From contig NC_092704.1 of the NCBI RefSeq assembly GCF_964275005.1, forward strand, positions 13,985,371-14,049,370: a stretch of 64,000 bases of DNA, read 5' to 3'. Position numbers and translations under genes: made by a program. The notes under the pieces were generated by a model. That model was not told the DNA's origin and searched no databases. It saw only the letters and a list, made by a program, of their open reading frames with translations. Source of the stretch: Diadema setosum (lineage: Eukaryota > Echinodermata > Echinoidea > Diadematoida > Diadematidae). Positions 47,001 through 57,619 of the stretch are shown here, one piece after another. The first letter of the stretch is position 1. Each line of letters opens with the position of its first letter.

Positions 47001-49014
47001 GAATTAAAAGTTTATTTGATGAAAATCGGTTTTGAAATGGCTGAGATATCCAGAAACAAAGTACAACAAAGCGTTCCTAATAACAGGTGGGTCTCACCTT
47101 TTATTAGGATTGCTTTGTGTTAGATATCGTGGCTATTTCAAAACCGGTTTTCATCAGATAAACTTTGAATTCCTCTGAGAATTACAATGCTCTTTCATGT
47201 TTTATCAAAGTTTCTCATTATCTGAAAAAAATTGTCATTAAAGAAAAGTTGAAAACCTGAGACCCTATTTCAACCGAAATTGTACCACCCCTTTAAATCA
47301 AATTTGTGATTTAAAGTTAGACCGTGGTCGAACCAAGGAGGTCGAACTCAAGCCCCAAACAAGGCCATCAGAGCACGAGTATTTAGTGCATGGAATGTGG
47401 GTTCATTTTTGCGCAATGTTCAGTTCATGCGCAATTGCGCGATCGAAATTTGCATGGCTCCTAATTCTTACAAGATTTCCTTTAATGACTGCTATTATTA
47501 TGTGAAAAGGGAAAAAAATCAGACCGACTTTAAGCAGGTCAGTTGAAGACCAATGAGGTAATGACATCAGCCCCTCTGAATTTCACAACTTTGTTCAAGG
47601 TCCGATTCTGAAGAAACCTCCAGGCATTCTGGTATTGCTTGCTCCTGCATGTTTACCAAAGCTAGATTGAAACATGATTTGAAATTGCACAACCAGTGCC
47701 ATATAAGACCTTTTTTTTTTTTTTTTTTTTCAACATAAATCAAAAGTTTAGCTGACGCGGAGTTTTGTGGACTTTCAATTCGATTACCCTTGCACGTATT
47801 TTTTCATAACTAAAAGGATTCGTTGTCACGGTCTGGAGTTCAACATTCAACAACCATTACGGCATAATTTACGAAGTGATAAGTCCCATTAGCTGTCTCC
47901 GAAAAGGCCAAGAAATATGACATGATGATATGAAGACAATGGAGTCGAGGGCATCAGTATACAGGGTGGCCCAAAAAGAACGGAACGCTTAAGATCTTGT
48001 ATTTCAGCAATATCGTTGCAAACATGTCATCATGTTGCATACCATTAGAAAGGCCATTCTTTTTCCAATAGAATGTCACCAAGCTTTTTAATTTCAGACA
48101 ATGCCTTACGATTTTAGGCCCATTTTTGTCAACCCATGCAATTTTCAAAATGTGATCATTTTGCACTCTCAGAGATACACAACCCAGTGAGAATTCGGCT
48201 TACCGTAGAACCAATAGCGTTCGCAATGTGCGGAATGTGGGGCGGACAGTGTTATTGTCGTCAGGTCGTCTCATTCACAATGGTAACGGACAATGACAGC
48301 CACATTCCACACATTGTGAACGTTACTGCTTCTATGGCAAGCCGAATTCTCGCTGATTTCGGTGTCTCTGAGAGTGCAAAATGATCACGTTTTGAAAATT
48401 GCAAGGGTTGACAAAAATGGTCCTAAAATCGTAACGCATTAACTGATATTAAAGAGCTTGGTGTTATTCTTTTGGGAAAAGAATGGCCTTTCCAATAGTA
48501 TGCAAAATAATGACACATTTGCAACGATATTGCTGAAATTAAAGATCCTAGGCGTTCCGTTCTTTCTGGGCCACCCTGTATAATTAGAAACTAAACAGGC
48601 CAAAGCTCAGATGCACAGGCAAAACGTGAATACATTGACCTGTGATGATCAGGCATTAGATAGTGTGTTACAATGTATGATATGATGATTACCAAAACGT
48701 CATATATGGGCTGTGTTTCTGTTTGATGATTTTGAAAACTTCGTTTTTCCGTCTCTTTTTTTCCTGTGTTTTTTTTTACATGACTTACATGTTTGTATGC
48801 GAATGTGTTTCTTTTTTGTCTCTTTTCTTACAAGGCAATTTTCCTAGTTTGTTAGTTCAGCAATTAGTTACCAATTATGAAAAGACTGCGAACTATACAT
48901 ACCCTGCTCTTTAGCACTCTCCTCCATTTCCAACAATTGCGATTCGGTATCTGCCATAAAAGCCACAATATCTATTGTACTTCAGTTAACAGTATGCCAC
49001 TTAATGACAATATT

Positions 49015-49104
<90 letters not shown>

Positions 49105-49952
49105 TGTATGTGTTCAAATGTCTTCTTGCAATTTCATGTTTGTTTGTAATGAAATAAAATGAATGATGTTATGCATTTAACTGGTTGTTGAGCTTTGTAG
49201 CCTGGAATGTAATATGCTTGGTCGAGCTCTGCACACATTGCTTATGCGGGTTACGAAAACACTGTTTTACCTGGTTTCATACCTGCTTGGCAGGAAGAGT
49301 GAAATCTGCAGACTTTCACGGGGATGCGGCTCAATGTTTGGAACTCATTTCAACTTCACCTTTCTTTCTAGTCTCAGATTTCGTAAAATATAAGTCATCG
49401 TCAACTATTGCCAGAGATTCCGTAGATTTGGCGACAGTATGAAGCAATGACAGTTCATGTTTGACTTAATGCCATTATCTTGAATAAACCAACAATGCCA
49501 CTATGATATACTTGTATCTTCATATCATTGTGTCTACACCAGAGAATGAAATGCTGTCAAAACCGGTTTTATGAAATGTTTACACACTCCAGTGGGCTGT
49601 TTCTTCATCCCACATAATCCTATTGTGTTTACCAGAGAATAGCGTTTGCCACGTAAAGAAATGAAGACCCGTTTAAACCGGTTCCCATCAATAGGGATAT
49701 ATTATGAGGTTATGTGTTTCATGGCTGAGCAAAATTTAATTTTTCCCTCTATTGATTTTGATATCATGAAACAAAAGACGTGCATGCATGGGACACTTCT
49801 TTCAAAACTCCGGGATTTGGGAAATTGTGTTCACAGCTTTTGAAGAAACAACCAGACACAGATTTTTTTGTTTCATGAAATGCACTCGTGAGCATAATCT
49901 TGTTCACATCGTTGTCTCTCCCTCTCTCTCTATCTCTCTCTCTCCCTATCTC

Positions 49953-50000
<48 letters not shown>

Positions 50001-53000
50001 TATTCACATTTTGTTTTCTCCCTTCCCCTTCTGGTTTCAAGATGCGGGAGTGAAAAAAAAAAACACACACACAAGTGTTTTTGTTAATGTCTAGTTAGCC
50101 ATATCGATCCATGGCTTTATTTAGCTGGCCCTTCATGGACAAGTGCTGGGTACATTCAAACTACTGAACAGACCTTTGACTGAAGTATCCTGAAATCTGT
50201 AAATGACTGCATGGCATACCATCAGACCAACAGAATGATGTCACACCATAAGAGTGATTGTTTATCAAATGAGCATCTTTGATGTAACGTTTATTCAAGA
50301 ATCCTTAAAAAAAATGGTGCTTGCCAGCATATCCACTTGACAGCAAAATAGGTGTTTGGCAGTATCAATTAAAAAACAAAAGAAGATTGTTACTACATTC
50401 AATGCAAAGTAATGAAATGGATGTTTTCTAGTCTGGATTCCTGATCACCCACGCCAGCTCATTCTTTGTTTGAACATGAATAATGAATCCATATCATGTC
50501 GGGCAAGCTGAAATGCATTATGTCGCTTTGAAAAAGAATTACGTGCCTATAAACCAACTGAAAAAAAGGGAAAAGAAAGCCAGTACCCATGCATGTGCAC
50601 ATGAGCTAACTCCAAACACACTTATTATGTTGCATGACTCATCGTGTTGTCCTCATCGGGCTGACAACTCTTGAGTTTTACTGACTATTTGGGAATGGTC
50701 ATTAAGACTGCAAAACCAGAAAAAACTTGACACAGCATCGCCAATTTGAGAGAGAAAGTGAACTTTAATCTTCATTACAAAATATGTGCATTAGAGTTTT
50801 AAAAGTTTTTGATAATTGTGCAGCCCGAACGAACAGTGGTATTTGACGAAATGAGGGCTCAAAGGGTTGTTTTTTGTGTTTTTTTTTTTGGTTTTTTTTT
50901 AAGGTTTTAATGCTTACGGAATACTAGAGTGATGATCATCACAAAGTGATTCAGCGCAAAACCTTAGGAGACTGACAATATATATGTTGGGATGATAGGC
51001 TTGTTTACAAGTAGTGTATACTAAAATTCAACTTATATTTTTTCAAGGTAATCCAACCAACCGAACACACCGAATGCCCTTCAATACTTGCATTAGTTTG
51101 AGCTATTTCGGGCAAGCCTCTGTCAAAACAGGCAACAGGCCTTGGGAAAGCTCTCTGATGGCCAAGAAAAATCATTATTATACGAATTAAGACATGCATA
51201 TATTTTGTTTGTGTTGGTATTAAAAACTGGGTCATTTGGGCCATGTCAGTGTCCGCTCGCAACCAGACACATGACGGTTGAAGCGAGCGACTTCAATGCC
51301 CGGGAACGTAGGCCGACGAACTCACACAACAGTCAGTTCCCTGAAACCCTGGAGAAAAAAACAAACAAAAACAAAACAAAACAAAACAAAACAAAACAAA
51401 ACCGCCTATATATAATAGACTCTAAAAGATAAGACGTCACTGAACAACAGCTTGTTCAAACACTTCTATTTTCATACATATGCCACAAACACATATGTTA
51501 TCAATCAAGTCAACACATTCTGAACTCTGTGAATACATAATAATGATTTGACAGAATAACCGTTGGACTATGTACTCATTTGATACGAATTAATATTTGA
51601 TATACTGACAATAAGAATGAGGAGATGAAGGTATATCGTGGCTAATTATCACAGAATATGAGCATGTCAAAGAAGGTGCATTTTGTAGAACAGCAGTGTC
51701 ATTAACCTTGATTCGTGGGGTTGGACTTTATTTATTTTGAGCATGGTGTGATTGTCATGCTATTATAGAAGTAGCACCACCATAGATAACTTGTAACTGG
51801 TCTTCTTACCCATCAGCAATACTCCTGCTGCTTCTCCAGCCCCCCCCCCCCCCCTCATCCTTCTTCCTCCATCCCCAACCCAACCCCTCCCTTTCTCTCT
51901 CGGGTGAATCGTCAAACTAGCACCAATTCATTTTCTTAGTGGCCAACATAGGAGCACGTGTCGGGGCGGATCCAGGAAATCCGTGAAGGGGAGGCGCCTT
52001 TATAAAACAAAAGGGGCGCTCGCCACCTCCTCCATTTTTTTCTTTTTATTTCTTTTGTTTCAACGAAAAATAAAGAGGGGCGCCCCCCTCCCCCCCCCCA
52101 AAGTAGGTCCGCCACTGCGTGTTTGCCTTATGTTGTCTTCTGTCTGAAAAAAAAAAAATCATCCACCGTCAACTGCGATGCTGCTGAGAAATGTAAAGTA
52201 TTAGCCAGACCTTTCCCGGCGCTGTAATGCAGGGGCAGATAATGATGTCATATACAACTTGTTTCCCGCCACAGAACAGCGGCAATCTCCTCTATGTTAT
52301 TTCCGACCATTATTTTGTTTTTCTCCGAGAAGTATAGTCTGTCAGAGGTTGGTCAGCATGCCTCCATTGTACAGTATAAAAGGTGCTGGAAAAATAATGT
52401 TAACGTGTCAAACGAAGAAATATATTGTTAGTATACCCACAGGCAGTAAATCTCGTCGCTGATTTACATAGAAACCACTCTCCTGTCATAAATTCATAAA
52501 GATAACAAGATTGAAATAATCCTCTGGTTTCTTCACAGCTATCCTCGTCTTCAGTCCGATCATTCAGACCACGGCCGAGGCGTGGGGATGGCGATGGTCT
52601 ATTCGTCTGCTCTCGTGCTTCACGATGACGACCGCCTTTCTGCTGGCGATCTTCATCAGGCCGGCCCCGGACAGTCTGCGCTTCGACAACGAAGACGACG
52701 AAACTGAAGGGGAACATCGCGATAACCCCGACAGGAAGACGGCAGAACACAAAACTGTCGAGGATGGATCGGGCGGCGAGCTCAAATATGATGATAAAAA
52801 TAGGACTGACGACGTTGGAGAAAGAGAACCGATGAATAAGAAAATGGAGACACACACCGCAAAGCCATGCACAGCGCTCCGGAACATACTGAAACGATAT
52901 TTGATTCTTTTTCGCAAACCAGCTTTCTGGCTCCAACAAATCGGCATTATCATCTCTTTCACCGCTCTGTCTTTCAACCATATCAACTTTGTAAGTTTCA

Positions 53001-53771
53001 AATTCGCCACTCAACACTCTGGTTATTCTCATTCAACAAAAAAAAAAAAAAAAAAAGAAAAGAAAAAGAGATCATGGTTGTATATTTCCCTGTAGCATTG
53101 AGTAATTAGGTTTGTAGTCATAATCATATACCCCCCCCCCAAAAAAAAAAAAAAAAAAAAGAGGAACGCCCACAAAAGAACCCCAAAAAATCAACCAAAA
53201 ACAAGAACCAGAAACTAAAACAAGCAAACAGACGCTGCGTGTCCATTGCCCTTTCCATTTCAAAAATTTCACGTGTAACAGAAGTGAAGTTGTAAAATCA
53301 TATTAAGTACCTTCTAACCAGAGTATTATCAAGTATTGTAAGACTGTGAGATGTTAGTTCTACATTTTGCGAAAGCTTCGAGACTTACTGATGTCTCTTA
53401 ATGTGTACATGCTGTAAAAGTCGATATATTTGAGTGAGTATTTTTCGCGTGTTTTAATTCCGCGGCATCAAGACATGAGCAACTGGAACATTATAGCAAG
53501 CAAGAATATTCACGTGCTTTTATTTTCTGGTTTCTGGGGGGTGTTTCATCAACGTTTGTCGGCGCTGACAAATTGAATCACCATAGTAACAGTCAGTGAC
53601 TAGAGCATCTCAGCCAATCAAAACCAAGGATTTTGCTGAAATTGGTCAGCGCCGACAGTGGTCGGCGCTGACAAGCGTTGATGAAACACCCCCCTGGTTG
53701 CGCGATAATGCGCGAAAGTTTCAATACGGCGAAAATGTCACTCTAACAGTAATATTTGACCCATGTCCCCC

Positions 53772-53804
<33 letters not shown>

Positions 53805-55983
53805 GCTCTGTTCTCCTGTTCTCAGGGAAGCTACCTCACATCTGTCGGAGTGCCGGACAAGAAAACCGCTGAGCTGCACTCCTTCCTGGCGGGCAGCGCC
53901 CTCATCGGTCGTGTGTCCGTCCTTTTTGTGCACCTTCTTCCTTTCTCCATCCTCCTCACCTACCCTGTGATCGCAGCGATAAGTTGCATTCTTCCCGTAT
54001 GCGTACTCTTCGTGCCTCATGTCAGTATTTTCTACATCTACGCTGTTGGTGAGTTTCCGTTAAAGTTCTTTAATGGAATGATAATAAAGGTTCCGTGACA
54101 TTTGGTCCTGCGACAATTGCTCTCATGAAATATTAAATTGCACGCTAAGCCAAATACAAAACCTACTCACAAACATAACTCTAACCCTAATCCTAATCCT
54201 CACATGAAAAACTAAACGTAAATCCGATCAAAAACCTAACCCTAACCTTCAAGGGATGGTACAGTATTGGTGGAGATAAGAATTTGGCATTTAACTTTTT
54301 GCGAGATACCAAGAAAACACTTATGATATAGTACAGATCATACCATTTTAATAGGAATTCAAAGTTTATTTAATGAAAATCGGGTTTGGAATAAGTGAAA
54401 CATCCAAAAACAAAGTAAAACAAAGCGATCGTAATAAAGTATGGGTCCCACACTTTATTAGAATCGCTATTTTTTTGGATATCTCAGCCATTTCAAAACC
54501 AATTTTCATCAAATAAACGTTGAATTCCTCATAGAATTACATGCTCTTTCATATTTCATAAGAGGTTTCTCATTATTTCAACGAAAAATGTTAGAAACCT
54601 GAAATCAGGTCTCAACCAAAACTGTACGATCCCTCTTAAGTCCTCGGAGAAAATAAGACGGGAGCAGTTGTCGTAGGAGCACATGTCGTATCACCGATAA
54701 TATACATGTACTGATTTTATCTTGAGAGGGAATAGGGTATGATGTTTTGCCCCACTCTGTAATTATTGACTCATGAAGTGTTTTTTCTCAGGCGCTAAAC
54801 CTACAGGGGAAATGAAATCATGTACAAAAAGCTGCTGAAATTATACTATATACATAGGGAAAGTCAAGGTCTAAAATATTGCTCTCCGCACCTCTGTTCT
54901 AACTTAATCTCCTGTTTCGAATTTGGATTTGCGCGATGAGATTGAATCACGATTTGTTGGAAAACAAGTAATTTATGTTAGCATATACAGTAAATGGCCT
55001 ATTCTGATACAGCAAAGGCCTATTCTTTTATCAGAATTTATCGATCGTCACATGAGAGTGTTCAGCCTGTGCTAGAGTTTTTCCGCCGATCGTTATATTC
55101 ATTAAATCCGAATTTAGTGATGTATTTTGTCTTTTGATGGATATGATTATTTTTGAGACCGTCTTCAGTGAATCAAAGGTTGCTTTTTACTTTATGAATT
55201 TCCATCGTAGGACGATCTTTTATCGACAGTAACTGTTGTAGAATTTTTAGAAATTGGTGCTGGACATGAGATACCTACCGAATCAGATCAGATGTTCTTA
55301 GCTTGGTCAGTTTCAGAGATTACGGTCAGTTGTGTCTATATGAAAAGACTGCACAATTGATTTTTATTGATTTTCCTCTGTTTGGGTGTATGCTGTAAGT
55401 AACAGATGGTGACATCTCATATGTTAAACGGGATATTTTAGAGGAGAAATTTGTTAGTGAGAGATTTATAAGTCCTCTTTCACTACTTTACCAAGCTCTT
55501 GTCTCAGACAGTTTCCTGTGGGGACTTCCACCCAAAGACAATATTTTATAAAACAATTATCACCCTCTCACGGTGACCGTAATTTGTAGACCCTGTCAAC
55601 AGATATCGTAACACATCTCATTGCATGGCGTTTGTTGTAAGTATGGGGCTTTTCTTCTTTATATTCATTATTATGATGTGCATAGTAATTGGATTAATGC
55701 GCGGCCTCTACTTCTCGCTGACTACCGGGGTCGCTGTAGAGGTCAGCGGGCGGGAGCTGGCGGCAGAGGGCTACTCGTCGGCATTCGTTTCCTGGGGTCT
55801 GGGGAGTGCCCTTGCAGGTTTTGTGCCAGGTATAGCTGCCTATATCGAAGCCTAAATCTCATTGTAACTGCCACTGTTTATTGAGGACATAAGTATCCGC
55901 GGCCGGGGAAATAGTTATGTTTACCACGGAGCTACAAACGTTGTAGCTCCATGTGTTTACCAACCCTTGACGTTTCTGCTGGG

Positions 55984-56078
<95 letters not shown>

Positions 56079-57580
56079 CAAAGAAATTCCGCTCACATAT
56101 AAACCTTCAGATACAAACAAAATGATACCACATTTCATGATCATGGTATAAATGATACGATTTGTTAGACAGCTACAAACAGCCTAAATGATATGAATAC
56201 GATTCCAGTTAATATTGGATACAAAACCTTTAGTTGTTTTTTTTTTTCTGACATGACATATTGATCCATACCTTCTTCGTTTGCTTGCTTTGTTTTTGTC
56301 GCTCTTAATTTTAGAGATAGGGGTAGGAGAAAGTGATAAAAGAGATAAAAAGGTTTAAGAATAAGAATCCAGGACGAACACAATGAAAAAGGAGATAAAG
56401 ATGACTCTATTGGGCGGATTACAGACCCAGGAATCAATTGGGCGCTTTTGCATTATCTGTAACCTAACGTTTACGCATGGCGTGTAACATGTTCCGAACA
56501 TCTAAATAAACAAATTCGTCTGGCGAGTATGTCGAAAATGATCAAAATAAAGCCAACCTCTATTCGTCTATTGATTCTGACGTTGCTCCGGGCTGGTTCC
56601 ACATACTTCATACCGATCCTTTAAACACAAAACTTGCTTGTTTGCAAACATATAGCACATACGTGATGTACATACCTTTGAAGGTGGCGGCGATCATCAC
56701 TTCAAACCCAAAGAGCAATGTGGATTGAGTAAAAGCAGTAACATTAATAGACCACATAAGTGAAAGTTTGAGGGAAATCGGGCATTCGATGCAAAAGTTA
56801 TGAATTTTTTGAAGTTTTGGTGTTGGAACCGCTGGATGGGGAGACTACTAGAGGTTATGACGTATAATGAGTGATACACGCCATTAAAACCAAAACAAGA
56901 ACAACAACAAGTATGAGTGGACAACAATATAAAGAAAATATAAAAGGAATTACACAAAAATTAACTTTTCTAGCAAAATGAAAAGTACTTGACTAACCAC
57001 TTTCAGAAAGCAGGGGGAATTATAGTGTTACCCCTAGCATATGTCAGTATCAAGTTGATGGAGTGTGTAATTTTCATGAAAATGAATTTTTATTGAATTC
57101 CCTTTTTATTTTCATTATACTGTAGTCCACTCATACGTCATAACCTCTAGTGGTCTCCTTACCCAGCAGTTCCGACACCAAAACTTTAAAAATGCATAAC
57201 TTTTGCATCGATTGCCCAATTTTCCTCAAACTTTCAGTGATTTATTGTGTTCTACTAATGTTACTGCTTTCACTCAATCCACATTGCTCTTTGGGTTTGC
57301 GGTCCTTTTAACAAAACAAAAATTATCTCATTCATCGACGAGTAGAATACGATTTATTATTCCTAGCGGAAGTAGAAAGAGTGTGTGTGTGTGGGGGGGG
57401 GGGTTCGGGAGATTGTTGGGAGTCTCGAGTGGCAGTCTTGGGCAAGTAAATCAATTGTCATGAGTCACATGAGTCGTGTTGGTGTCCGAGAAACAAGATA
57501 TTTCCTCATTTCCATTGCTCAAATATTTTCTCCTTATAACAGGTTGTTTTTTTTTTCTAATTGTCAGTTTTCTTTTATTC

Positions 57581-57619
<39 letters not shown>

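Larger units (their letters stand above)
48583..52538 (+). other. Rest of intron 2: microsatellites and unique DNA
   Basis: It holds a TG tract (49016-49101), a CT/CA compound tract (49917-49997), an AAAAC tract (51363-51402) and a C tract (51840-51855). No exon is recognised. A short inverted-repeat element is listed at 51960-52114. Confidence 0.6.

Noticed and set aside
52400..53032. 210-codon minus-strand frame
   Set aside because: It is the antisense shadow of MCT exon 3, which has splice sites, correct phase and transmembrane content on the + strand.
55621..55884. Two overlapping + frames starting upstream of exon 5
   Set aside because: Exon 5 with its acceptor at 55685 and phase 1 joins exons 4 and 6 exactly; the longer frames run through intron sequence.
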